64,000 nucleotides of DNA from contig NZ_SLWS01000005.1 in assembly GCF_004345645.1 (NCBI RefSeq), positions 682,001-746,000 on the forward strand. Direction: 5' to 3'. The first letter of the stretch is position 1; each line of letters opens with the position of its first letter. Positions 45,103 through 53,004 of the stretch are shown one piece after another. This stretch comes from Actinocrispum wychmicini. Its GTDB lineage: Bacteria > Actinomycetota > Actinomycetes > Mycobacteriales > Pseudonocardiaceae. The notes below the pieces were generated by a model, which was given only the letters and a program-made list of their open reading frames with translations, ran no database searches and was not told the origin of the DNA. The translations under genes and the position numbers were made by a program.

Positions 45103-45757
45103 CTCCCGGCGTGATGTCCAGGACCTTGTAGCCGACCGTGTTGATCACCTGGGTTCCGTTCAGCCGCCGGTCGGGCACGTGCTCCCCGTGCGGGTGGATG
45201 TGCCCGTGCAGCAGGATGGCCGGCTGGATCCGGCGTACCGCGTCGTGCAGGCAGGCGAAACCCTGGTGCGGCGGGTCGGGACGGTCACCCACACCAAGCG
45301 GCGGCGCATGGGTCAGCAGCACGTCGACCCCCCGTCCATCTCGACGGTACCGGCGTTGAGCAGCGCGGGCGAGTGATTTCACCCGCCGCGCCTGCTGCCG
45401 CTCGGTCCACTGGTTGGGGCCCTCGTTGTACCGGATCGAGCCGCCGAGTCCGGCGATCCGCAGCCCGGCGACGTCCACGATCCGGCCGTCGGTGTCCACC
45501 CAGCCCTGCGGTCCCGGCCAGCGCGCGGGGAATCCACTGCGGACCCACATGCCGCGCACCCGCGCGTACCCGCTGAGGTCGGCGTCGTGGTTGCCGGGCA
45601 CAAGCACACAAGGCCGCTCAAGGGCGGAAGCGAGGTACTCCAGATAGTCGAACGGCAGGTCGCCGGCGGCGAGTACCAAATCGACCGAATGGTGGCGAAC
45701 CTGGTCGGTCCACAGCGACTCGATCACCTCGTCGGATACGGTCAGCACCTTCGGCAC
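45086..45757 (-). CDS. Calcineurin-like metallophosphoesterase
   Basis: 223 residues with motifs GDLPFDY, PGNHDADLSG, LLTHAPP and GHIHPHGE of the dinuclear metallophosphoesterase fold. The usual first motif D-x-H is replaced by VSDEV, losing the first metal histidine; a subset of this superfamily has the same change, so activity may persist. ATG at 45757 (MPKVLTVSDEV). Paired with the ParB-like gene; nucleotide or nucleic-acid substrates are plausible. Confidence 0.82.
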   Translation of the reverse strand: MPKVLTVSDEVIESLWTDQVRHHSVDLVLAAGDLPFDYLEYLASALERPCVLVPGNHDADLSGYARVRGMWVRSGFPARWPGPQGWVDTDGRIVDVAGLRIAGLGGSIRYNEGPNQWTERQQARRVKSLARAAQRRYRRDGRGVDVLLTHAPPLGVGDRPDPPHQGFACLHDAVRRIQPAILLHGHIHPHGEHVPDRRLNGTQVINTVGYKVLDITPGGGGAV

Positions 45758-45871
45758 TGGCCGAGCGTACGGCCGGTTGCGGACTGTTGCCCGGAAGTGA
45801 TTCCTTCACGGGAAGGCATGCACTAGCGTGACCGTCGGAAACGATGGTCACAGGTCCGAGGGAGGACACCT

Positions 45872-47140
45872 GTGCAGGGACTTTTAGCCGACCTCGCCGC
45901 TTTCTACGAGGGGCTCTTCCACAACGTCCAGGGGAACAGCCGCGGCCGCCACGGACGACATGATGACCGCTACGTCAGCGGCGGCACGAACTGGAACGGT
46001 TACAGCCTCGAGTCGCTCATCAAGATGGTCGCCGACCAGGCCAGCCCGTCGCAGCTGCAGTTCCTCGCCGACACTTGGCGCCGCCAGGGCGGGAAGCTCT
46101 CCGACAGCGCGGAGAACCTGCAGCAGTCCTTGGTGACGTTGATGCAGTACTGGACTGGTGAGGGCGCGGACCAGGCGACCAACAAGGTCGCGACCAACTC
46201 GAAGTGGATCGCCAACCTCGGCGAGACCGCGACGCAGATCGGCGAGCCGGTGGACGACTCCGGCGGTGCCCTGCGTTCGGCCCAGAGCACGATGCCCGGC
46301 CATCCCAAAGGCGGCCTGTGGTCCAGCCTCGGCACCGCCGGCGGCGCGGCCGCCGCCGGGTTCGCCGTGGGCGGGCCGTTCGGCGCCGCGGCGGGCGCGG
46401 TCATCGGCGGCCTCGCGAGCGCGTTCGGCTTCGGCAACAGCAAGAAGAAGATGAAGAAGAAGGCCGTCCAGACGATGTCGCGGTACGAGACCGCGATCCT
46501 CGGCATCGACCAGGCCACCCCGCAGTTCTCCCAGTCGGCGAACGGCAACATCGACCCGATCTGGAACCACCCGGTCACCGGCCCCGGTGTCGGCCACCCG
46601 CCGCCCGGCGTGACCCTGCCCGGCGGGGTACACCCCCTGCCTGGCGGTCCCGGCGGTCCGGGCTCGCCGGTCGGTCCCGGCTTCCCTGGTCCCGGCGGAC
46701 CCCACCTGGGCACCACACCGTCCTTCGCGGAAAGCCCGAGTGGGCGGTGGGCCTCGATGACCGGTGTCGGCCCGTACGGGCTGGGCGCCGGGTTCGGTGA
46801 GGGCGGTGGGCTCGGCGGCGACCTCGCCCGCAACGGCCGGATGTTCGGCGCCGGCCTCGGTGCCGGCGGCGGCGCCGGGGGCATGGGCCTTGGCGCCAGC
46901 GGCATGCCGATGGCCGGTGCCGGCGGATACGGCATGGGTGCCGACCTCGAGCGTGGCGCCAGCAAGTACGGCCGCGCGGGCGCTGCGGGTCGCGCCGGGA
47001 TGGGCGGCGGCTACGGTCCCGGCGGCATGGGCGCGGGCGCGAACAAGGAAGAGGACCAGGAGCACCGTCGGCGGGTTCCGCTCGAAGACGACCTGTTCAC
47101 CGGCGACCTGAAGGCCGCGCCACCCGTCATCGGCCTGTAA
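45872..47140 (+). CDS. PPE/WXG100-like type VII secretion substrate, Gly/Pro-rich
   Basis: 422 residues, GTG start. Residues 1-135 are helical with a W-T-G motif (W94-T95-G96 in LMQYWTGEGADQATNKV), matching the PPE/WXG100 hairpin. Residues about 145-185 form a Gly/Ala membrane-active helix region (AAAGFAVGGPFGAAAGAVIG) followed by a Lys-rich KKKMKKK. The C-terminal half is Gly/Pro-rich and low complexity. Together with the next two genes this forms a PPE-like/PE-like/EspG cluster; no ESX machinery gene is present in the window. Confidence 0.72.
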   Translation: MQGLLADLAAFYEGLFHNVQGNSRGRHGRHDDRYVSGGTNWNGYSLESLIKMVADQASPSQLQFLADTWRRQGGKLSDSAENLQQSLVTLMQYWTGEGADQATNKVATNSKWIANLGETATQIGEPVDDSGGALRSAQSTMPGHPKGGLWSSLGTAGGAAAAGFAVGGPFGAAAGAVIGGLASAFGFGNSKKKMKKKAVQTMSRYETAILGIDQATPQFSQSANGNIDPIWNHPVTGPGVGHPPPGVTLPGGVHPLPGGPGGPGSPVGPGFPGPGGPHLGTTPSFAESPSGRWASMTGVGPYGLGAGFGEGGGLGGDLARNGRMFGAGLGAGGGAGGMGLGASGMPMAGAGGYGMGADLERGASKYGRAGAAGRAGMGGGYGPGGMGAGANKEEDQEHRRRVPLEDDLFTGDLKAAPPVIGL

Positions 47141-47155
47141 AGAGGGGAACCAGAA

Positions 47156-47518
47156 ATGTACGACGACACGCCGGACGCGTCGGTAGCGGTCGTTCCGGCC
47201 GGTCAGGGCTGGTCGGTCTCGCCGGAGCAGGTCCGGGAGTTCGCCGCGGCCGTCGCCCAGGTCAAGGCCGACCTGGACGCGGTCCGCCGGGAGGTCGAGG
47301 AGTTCAAGGACCCGGCCCTGCTGCCGATGCTCGGCACCAGCCCGCCCGCCAAGGAGCTGTCCGAGAAGTTCGCCGACCGGATCGCCGGCGACAGTGGCCT
47401 GGCCGGTCAGTTGCAGACAGCGTTGGCGAACCTGCAGGACTTCGTGGACAGCGCGGAGAAGACCGCGTCGAAGTACCAGGAAGTCGACTCGGTGGCCAAG
47501 AACAACCTGCGGGAGTGA
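47156..47518 (+). CDS. PE/WXG100-like small T7SS protein
   Basis: 120 residues of helical hairpin character (SPEQVREFAAAVAQVKADLD, AVRREVEEFKD, then LQTALANLQDFVDSAEKTAS). Near its end Y107-Q-E-V-D111 fits the YxxxD/E general secretion signal of type VII substrates. It starts 15 bp after the PPE-like gene with AGGGGAACC upstream. Likely a heterodimer partner of the preceding protein. Confidence 0.68.
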   Translation: MYDDTPDASVAVVPAGQGWSVSPEQVREFAAAVAQVKADLDAVRREVEEFKDPALLPMLGTSPPAKELSEKFADRIAGDSGLAGQLQTALANLQDFVDSAEKTASKYQEVDSVAKNNLRE

Positions 47519-47553
47519 AAACCAGCCGCCGATCAGAACGCAGCCCCAACGCA

Positions 47554-47673
47554 GCCCCCACCCTCTCCGGGGGCACCCCGATGGGCCAAGCGTACCGGGG
47601 GGTGCATGATCGACAGTGGTTTTGACCGCATGAACCCGGGCGGACGGTCCGTTCGCACGGACATCACCCGGTT
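47554..47673 (-). repeat. Structured intergenic repeat, copy 3 (opposite orientation)
   Basis: 120-bp copy on the minus strand in the 169-bp gap between the PE-like and espG-like genes. The 43 bp ending in the CCCCCGGAGAGGGTGGGGGC hairpin are identical to copy 2 except for one base. Its 5' hairpin is a different but stable form: GTCCGT-GCGA-ACGGAC with a GNRA-like loop, keeping the GCGAACGG core. Confidence 0.7.
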
Positions 47674-47687
47674 GGTGGAGATTTGTT

Positions 47688-48494
47688 GTGAGTGAAGACG
47701 TTGTCCTCCACCCCGTCGAGGTGGACCTGCTGTGCTCGTTCGCCGAGGTGGAGCCGCCGTTTCCGCTGGAGATCCCGGCCACCGGGTTGACCGAGGCCGA
47801 GCGGACCCTGATGTTCCACGGTGCCCGTCAGCAGCTGGAGGCTCGTGGCCTTGCTGACGGGGAGGGGCCGACTGGGCTTGCGGACGAGTTCGTGCACCTG
47901 CTGAAGTTCGGTAACGGTGTGCTTGATCTCGTCGTGGCGCAGGAGAAGACCACTGTCGGCGCGATCGTGCTGGTGGATCGGGCGAGTGCGTTGATCGTGG
48001 TGCAACGGGCCGCTGAGACGTCCGGGGGTGTCCTGGTGCGACAGTTGTCGCTCGATGACGCCGTGGACGAGCTGATGCGCATCATCCCGCGGCTGGAGCC
48101 CGCGCAGATCGCGCCGTTCACGTTGCCGCGCAAGGCTTTGCAGCAGGCGTTCGAGGCGCTCGTCGCCGACCTGCCCGAAGTGGACGGGGTCGAGCCGCGG
48201 CGGCTCGATGCCGGGCAGGTCGACGAAATCCTTGCGCGGCACGGCGTTGACGACCGAGTGTCCCGTCGGATGGTGCAGTACCTGCAGCCCGTTTACGGCA
48301 ACGGGCAGGCGGGAGTGGCGGTTCGGTCCGGTCAGTACGAGGACTGGCAGCGGGTCGGCGAGGAGGTGCGGTGGCTGGACACCGCGAACGGCCGGTTCAT
48401 GCTGGCCGGCGACGGTGACTGGATGAGCGTGAATCCCCTCGCGCCGGAGGACACACGCTCAGCCCTGCGGCGGCTAGCCGCCCAGCTGCGCTAG
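47688..48494 (+). CDS. ESX secretion-associated protein EspG-family
   Basis: 268 residues: VVLHPVEVDLLCSFAEVEPP, HLLKFGNGVLDLVVAQEKTT, and a C-terminal GRFMLAGDGDWMSVNPLAPE. The length, the alternating hydrophobic beta-sheet pattern and the GDW-V-P tail fit EspG, the cytosolic chaperone that binds the hh motif of PPE proteins. Position after PPE-like and PE-like genes supports the assignment. GTG start. The 3' 21 nt overlap a small antisense gene. Confidence 0.72.
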   Translation: MSEDVVLHPVEVDLLCSFAEVEPPFPLEIPATGLTEAERTLMFHGARQQLEARGLADGEGPTGLADEFVHLLKFGNGVLDLVVAQEKTTVGAIVLVDRASALIVVQRAAETSGGVLVRQLSLDDAVDELMRIIPRLEPAQIAPFTLPRKALQQAFEALVADLPEVDGVEPRRLDAGQVDEILARHGVDDRVSRRMVQYLQPVYGNGQAGVAVRSGQYEDWQRVGEEVRWLDTANGRFMLAGDGDWMSVNPLAPEDTRSALRRLAAQLR

Positions 48495-48629
48495 CGAAGT
48501 GCTGGCGTGCTTGTCGTTCTGCGCGCGGGCGCCGTCCGGGTTGCTCACGATCGACATCGTGATCACGACGAGCCAGGCGACGATGATGACGACCGCCCAG
48601 AAGAGCGGGTTGAGGATGAGCCGGGTCAC
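48474..48629 (-). CDS. 51-residue single-TM protein downstream of corA
   Basis: Short minus-strand gene: VTRLILNPLFWAVVIIVAWL, then VVITMSIVSNPDGARAQND and KHASTSLAQLGG. One TM helix with an N-in, polar C-terminal tail. GTG start with GGGAGG 8 nt upstream on the same strand. It lies 62 bp after the corA stop in the same direction and could be an accessory small membrane protein. Evidence is SD, TM and context only. Confidence 0.55.
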   Translation of the reverse strand: MTRLILNPLFWAVVIIVAWLVVITMSIVSNPDGARAQNDKHASTSLAQLGG

Positions 48630-48691
48630 GATGACCTCCCTGTGGTGTCAGGGGCCGATGAGGACGCTCGGACAGCCGGGCGGGCGCCCGG

Positions 48692-49771
48692 CTAGAGCCA
48701 TCGGTTCCGGCGGAAGATCCGGTACAGGAAGAGACAGATCGCCAGGATCACCACGATCGCCAGCGGGTACCCGAACTTCCAGTGCAGCTCGGGCATGTAC
48801 TCGAAGTTCATCCCGTACACGCCGGCCACCATGGTGGGGATCGCGATGATCGCGGCCCACGCGGTGATCTTGCGCATGTCGGTGTTCTGCTGCAGCGAGA
48901 TCTTCGCCAGGGTGGCGTCGACCAGGGTGTTCAGCAGGTCGTCGAACGCGGTGACCCGCTCCGAGACGGTGGTGAGGTGGTCGTCCACGTCCCGGAAGTA
49001 CGAGCGGACCTGCTCGGGCACGAGCGGTGTGTAGCCCTCGGCGAGGCGGCGCAACGGGTTCGCCAACGGTGTCACCGCGCGCTTCAGTTCGAGCACCTCG
49101 CGCTTCATCATGTAGATCTGCTCGGAGCTGACGTGCGAGCGGGGCGCGAAGATCCGTCCTTCCATCTCCTCGATGTCGTCCTCGAACTTCTCCGACACCT
49201 CCAGGTACGAGTCCACGACCCGGTCCGCGATCGCGTGCAGCACCGCGGCCGGGCCGACCTGCAGCCGGTCCGGCGCCTTGTCCAGCTCGCTGCGCAGCGT
49301 CGCCAGGCCCGAGTGGTTGCCGTGGCGGACCGTGACGATGAAGTCCTTGCCGAGGAACGCCATCAGCTCGCCGGTCTCGACGATCTCGTTCGTGGTGTCC
49401 GGGGAGTCGTGCTCGACGAAGCGCACTGTCTTGAGCACCATGAAAAGCGTGTCGTCGTAGCGCTCCAGCTTCGGCCGCTGGTGGGCCTGGACGGCGTCCT
49501 CGACCGCGAGCTCGTGCAGGCCGAAGGTGTCCGCGATGCCCTTGATCTGGTCGGCGTCCGGCTCGTGCAGGCCGATCCAGACGAACCCGCTGCCGTGCTC
49601 GCGAACGTCGGTGATGGCCTCGCCATGGGTCCACCGGCCGGGCAGGCGCTCGCCGTCCCGGTACACACCGCAGTTGACCACGTACGCCGACAGCGGCACG
49701 GGAATGGGCGGGCTCGCCGGACGACGGTCCGCCTTGCCGCGCAGCCCGCCGAGCGGGCGGAGTGCAGCCAT
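48692..49771 (-). CDS. corA: Magnesium/cobalt transporter CorA
   Basis: 359-residue CorA with a large N-terminal cytosolic domain and two C-terminal TM helices; the signature YGMNFEYMPELHW lies in the loop between them, and the last TM reads PLAIVVILAICLFLYRIF with a basic tail RRNRW. The pentameric channel takes up Mg2+. ATG at 49771 has GGAGG. Position after the sug genes matches mycobacteria (Rv1239c), but 7 kb of other genes intervene. Confidence 0.92.
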   Translation of the reverse strand: MAALRPLGGLRGKADRRPASPPIPVPLSAYVVNCGVYRDGERLPGRWTHGEAITDVREHGSGFVWIGLHEPDADQIKGIADTFGLHELAVEDAVQAHQRPKLERYDDTLFMVLKTVRFVEHDSPDTTNEIVETGELMAFLGKDFIVTVRHGNHSGLATLRSELDKAPDRLQVGPAAVLHAIADRVVDSYLEVSEKFEDDIEEMEGRIFAPRSHVSSEQIYMMKREVLELKRAVTPLANPLRRLAEGYTPLVPEQVRSYFRDVDDHLTTVSERVTAFDDLLNTLVDATLAKISLQQNTDMRKITAWAAIIAIPTMVAGVYGMNFEYMPELHWKFGYPLAIVVILAICLFLYRIFRRNRWL

Positions 49772-50073
49772 GATGGGCCTCCAAGGTTCGTGCTTCGGGC
49801 GTGCGACGCGCCGGAGGGGACTGGTGGTCCAGACCTCCGGCCGACTGCGTCCCGGCCGGTACCGAGGGGCCTAGCGGGCGATGCTGCTGACCCTTCCGGA
49901 GGGGACGCTGTTGGTACTCGGTGCGCTATCTGTGCCACTCACGAGACGTCCTCACCTCCCAAGGTCGGTTCGTGCGAGCGGTGGAGTCGCTCACACACCA
50001 GTTGCACAGAATACTCCCTGTGCGCTCAGACTGTCGTCCTTGGGCGGCGTCGGTGTTACAAGGAGGTACGAAA
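49772..50073. other. 302-bp divergent region between corA and the MaoC gene
   Basis: No gene is seen here. It holds the promoters for corA (left) and for the MaoC-DUF2332 operon (right). TTGCAC near 50001-50010 with CAGACT about 18 bp downstream is a weak promoter candidate for the right-hand operon. I looked for an M-box-like Mg riboswitch and could not recognise one. Confidence 0.4.
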
Positions 50074-50577
50074 GTGCAGTTCGGCCGGTACTACGAGGAG
50101 TTCGAGATCGGTGCGGTCTACAAGCACTGGCCAGGCAAGACGGTCACCGAATACGACGATCACCTGTTCTGCCTGATCACGATGAACCACCATCCGCTGC
50201 ACATGGACGCGCACTACGCCGCCGAGACCACGGACTTCGGCCGCAACGTGGTGGTCGGGAACTACGTCTACTCGCTGCTGCTCGGCATGTCGGTGCCGGA
50301 CGTGTCCGGCAAGGCGATCGCGAACCTCGAAGTAGAGTCGCTGAAACACGTCAAGCCGACGTTCCACGGTGACACCATCTACGGCGAGACCGAGGTGCTG
50401 GACAAGACGCCGTCGAAGTCCAAGGACGACCGTGGGGTGGTCTACGTGGAGACCCGAGGGTACAAACAGGACGGAACAGTCGTGTGTGTCTTTCGTCGCA
50501 AGGTGATGGTGCCCAAACGCTCGTACGGTGACGCGCGCGGCGGCGAGCAGCCCGGCCGGCCGGAGCCCGTGGCCTGA
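50074..50577 (+). CDS. MaoC-family dehydratase (hot-dog fold)
   Basis: 167-residue MaoC-like hydratase: FGRYYEEFEIGAVYKHWPGK, TEYDDHLFCLITMNHHPLHM and DAHYAAETTDFGRNVVVGNY. The catalytic D-x4-H region of (R)-hydratases is represented by NHHPLHMD. It resembles mesaconyl/itaconyl-CoA hydratases as well as general enoyl-CoA hydratases; the substrate is open. GTG start with AGGAGG 8 nt upstream. It abuts the DUF2332 gene by TGATG. Confidence 0.85.
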   Translation: MQFGRYYEEFEIGAVYKHWPGKTVTEYDDHLFCLITMNHHPLHMDAHYAAETTDFGRNVVVGNYVYSLLLGMSVPDVSGKAIANLEVESLKHVKPTFHGDTIYGETEVLDKTPSKSKDDRGVVYVETRGYKQDGTVVCVFRRKVMVPKRSYGDARGGEQPGRPEPVA

Positions 50578-51671
50578 TGGCGTCTCTCGAACTGGCCCGC
50601 AAGCGGCTGCGCCGCTTCGCCGAGGACGAGGCCGCCGGGGTGTCACCGCTGTACGACCTGCTGGCCCGCAAGGCCGCCGAGGACGACGAGGTGGCCGCGC
50701 TGCTGACACCGGCGCCGGACGAGTTCGCGATGGGCACGCTGTTCTTCGCCGCCGCCCAGCGGCTGGTGCAGGCCGAGCCGTGGATCGAGCTGGCGAACTA
50801 CTACCTGACCATGGGCGGCAGCTACGGCCCGGACGACCGGGTCTGGCCGTTGTTCCGCGAGTTCCTGCTGGAACGGGCCGAGAAGATGTGCGAGCTCGTC
50901 GCCACCCGCACCACCCAGACCAACGAGGTCCGCCGCGCGGCGACCCTGTTCCCGGCGGTGGCGCTGGTGGCGAAGGAGGCCCGCGGCCCGGTGGGCCTGC
51001 TGGAGGTCGGCACCAGCGGCGGCCTGCTGCTGGGGTTGGACCGGTACGGCTTCCGCTACCAGAACGGCGAAGGCGAGCAGGTCAACGCGGGTCCGGTGAA
51101 GACGCCGCTGGTGCTGACCTGCGACGTGACCGGCCGGCCGCTGCCCCGGCTGCCGAAGAAGCTCACGGTCGCGGCCAGGGTGGGGCTGGACCGCCGGCCG
51201 ATCGACCTGGGCGACGAGGACGAGCTGGCGTGGCTGGAGGCGTGCGTCTGGGCGGACCAGCCGGAACGGTCCCGGCGGCTGCGGGTCGCCGCGGAGATGC
51301 AGCGCAAGGACCCGCCGACGCTGATCGCCGGCGACGCCGTGGACACACTGGCCGAGGCGGCCGCCCGGGTCCCGGCCGACGTGCCGTTGGTCGTGATCAA
51401 CTCGAACGCGCTGGTGTACCTGCCCGAGCCGCGGCGCCAGGAGTACGTCGCCGCGCTCGCCGCGCTGGCCGGGTCCCGGCCGCTGTGGTGGGTCAGCCAG
51501 GAGCACTACCTGGTCGCGATGACGTACCTGGTGCCCGGCCGGACCGAGTTCGAGGACAGCGTCCGGGACGTCCGTGGGGTGCTCGCGATCGTCCGCTGGG
51601 AGTCCGGCCGGCCGGACGTCCGGTTGCTGGGCCGGACCGGGGCGCACGGGCAGACCTTGACCTGGTTCTGA
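50577..51671 (+). CDS. DUF2332 family protein
   Basis: 364 residues: SLELARKRLRRFAEDEAAGV, the hallmark VGLLEVGTSGGLLLGLDRYG, and DLGDEDELAWLEACVWADQP; the C-terminus includes PLWWVSQEH. The central glycine motif resembles an AdoMet-type loop, but no enzymatic role is established for the family. Coupled to the MaoC gene by a 1-nt overlap, suggesting lipid/CoA-related or regulatory use. Confidence 0.8.
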   Translation: MASLELARKRLRRFAEDEAAGVSPLYDLLARKAAEDDEVAALLTPAPDEFAMGTLFFAAAQRLVQAEPWIELANYYLTMGGSYGPDDRVWPLFREFLLERAEKMCELVATRTTQTNEVRRAATLFPAVALVAKEARGPVGLLEVGTSGGLLLGLDRYGFRYQNGEGEQVNAGPVKTPLVLTCDVTGRPLPRLPKKLTVAARVGLDRRPIDLGDEDELAWLEACVWADQPERSRRLRVAAEMQRKDPPTLIAGDAVDTLAEAAARVPADVPLVVINSNALVYLPEPRRQEYVAALAALAGSRPLWWVSQEHYLVAMTYLVPGRTEFEDSVRDVRGVLAIVRWESGRPDVRLLGRTGAHGQTLTWF

Positions 51672-51672
51672 C

Positions 51673-52098
51673 TCATGCGCGGGGGAGCATGTCCCACTCC
51701 CGGAGTGTGGGAGCCAGTCCAACTGAGAGCAAATTCGTCCGTTCGAGTGTGCTGAACGCCTTCTGGTCGACCCAGGCCGCGTCGGCGGCGTCGTCCCCGG
51801 GGGTGAGCACACCCCCGGTGACCTGGCATTCGTAGTCGTGGATCTCGTACACGCCGGCCGCCGCCGGGCGGGTCACGGTACCCACCAGCCGGCCCGCCAC
51901 CACGGTCAGCCCGGTCTCCTCGAGCAGCTCCCGGGCCAGGGCATCGGCGTCGTTCTCACCCGGTTCGACCCGGCCGCCGGGCAGCGACCAGAGCCCTTTG
52001 CCGGGGTCGTGTCCGCGCTTGACCAGCAGCAGACGTCCCTGTGTGTCGTACGTCACCCCGCCGACACACCTGATCTTACGAATCCCCGCACCGGGCAT
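51673..52098 (-). CDS. NUDIX hydrolase
   Basis: 141 residues with the Nudix box G-x5-E-x7-REUxEExGU spread over GGRVEPGENDADALARELLE then ETG. Cleaves a nucleoside diphosphate linked to some group X; substrate unknown. ATG at 52098 gives MPGAGIRKIRCVGGV. A TACGCT -10-like box just upstream (minus strand) suggests a leaderless or nearly leaderless mRNA. It ends one base after the DUF2332 stop on the other strand. Confidence 0.85.
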   Translation of the reverse strand: MPGAGIRKIRCVGGVTYDTQGRLLLVKRGHDPGKGLWSLPGGRVEPGENDADALARELLEETGLTVVAGRLVGTVTRPAAAGVYEIHDYECQVTGGVLTPGDDAADAAWVDQKAFSTLERTNLLSVGLAPTLREWDMLPRA

Positions 52099-52238
52099 GA
52101 ACACGGAGCGTAGCCGTTTTGGCCCGGTCATCCGACGCACTGGACCGTGTGCGGTACAACTCTCGTCAGCTGACCGCTTTGTGCGGTACAACGGTTTTCA
52201 ACAGGCGCCATTGGGTGCAAGAAGAGACGGGGTTCATC

Positions 52239-52403
52239 GTGAACACGAAGAAAATTCTCGTGTTGACTGGCATTGCGTTGCTCGTGTTCTTCCTGGTTAC
52301 TCAACCGCAGCAGTCCGCGGGCATCGTCAACAACATCATCAACACGCTGAAGGATGCGGCGGAGGCGCTGATTACGTTCGTCCGTAGTGTTTTCGCGGGC
52401 TGA
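52239..52403 (+). CDS. 54-residue single-TM protein
   Basis: Small protein: VNTKKILVLTGIALLVFFLV then TQPQQSAGIVNNIINTLKDA and AEALITFVRSVFAG. A hydrophobic TM at the N-terminus is followed by an amphipathic helix. GTG at 52239 with AGACGGGG upstream. It precedes the PH-domain membrane gene by 18 bp and is probably in the same transcript. Unknown function. Confidence 0.7.
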   Translation: MNTKKILVLTGIALLVFFLVTQPQQSAGIVNNIINTLKDAAEALITFVRSVFAG

Positions 52404-52421
52404 CCGCGAGATACTGGACCC

Positions 52422-52982
52422 ATGTTCGCGCCCAGAGACCCGGACGAGTACCTGCTCGCCTCGGAACGACGTGTCATCAGGGTGCGCCGGCACTGGGCGG
52501 CATTGGCGTGGGACATCTTCGAGACCGCGGCGTTGCTCGCGGTCGCGGTGATGATCTCCTACATCCTGCCTCCCGGCACGTGGCTCATCCAGAACATCCT
52601 CTGGTATGCCGCGCTGATCGTGCTGCTCCGCTTCGCCTACCTGGTCCTGGACTGGTGGGTGGAGCGGATCGTGGTCACGGACAAGCGGTTCATGATGACC
52701 ACAGGTGTCTTCACCACCAAGGTCCTCATGATGCCCATCGGCAAGGTCACCGACCTCACCTACGAACGGACCTGGGTGGGCCGGCTGTTCGGCTACGGCA
52801 CCATGATCGTCGAGTCGGCCGGCCAGATCCAGGCGCTCAACCAGATCAACTATTTACCCAAACCCGAGCAGGTCTACGACGCGATCTCCGAACTGGTCTT
52901 CGGCGACAAGAAGGCACAGGCGGAGCGCTTCTCGATGATCCGGGCGCGCAAGGCGGCGCTGGGCAAGAAGTCCAACGGTTAA
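52422..52982 (+). CDS. Bacterial PH-domain (bPH2) membrane protein
   Basis: 186 residues: two TM helices near residues 30-75 (AALAWDIFETAALLAVAVMI, WYAALIVLLRFAYLVLDW), then a bPH2 domain (ERIVVTDKRFMMTTGVFTTK, VTDLTYERTWVGRLFGYGTM). bPH2 proteins are unassigned membrane-associated scaffolds. Ends 22 bp before the PHP gene. Confidence 0.85.
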   Translation: MFAPRDPDEYLLASERRVIRVRRHWAALAWDIFETAALLAVAVMISYILPPGTWLIQNILWYAALIVLLRFAYLVLDWWVERIVVTDKRFMMTTGVFTTKVLMMPIGKVTDLTYERTWVGRLFGYGTMIVESAGQIQALNQINYLPKPEQVYDAISELVFGDKKAQAERFSMIRARKAALGKKSNG

Positions 52983-53004
52983 CCCCGTCTTGCACACTGG
53001 TGAA

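Noticed and set aside
46600..47100. Collagen-like region of the PPE-like protein
   Set aside because: Gly/Pro-rich sequence lacks a regular G-x-y triplet periodicity. It is low-complexity tail of a T7SS-type substrate.
45872..48494. Complete ESX secretion locus
   Set aside because: No EccB, EccC, EccD, EccE or mycosin gene is found near; only substrates and chaperone-like genes are present.
49772..50073. Mg2+ riboswitch (M-box) upstream of corA
   Set aside because: No multi-stem conserved pattern could be recognised by eye in the 302 bp; only weak promoter-like boxes were seen.
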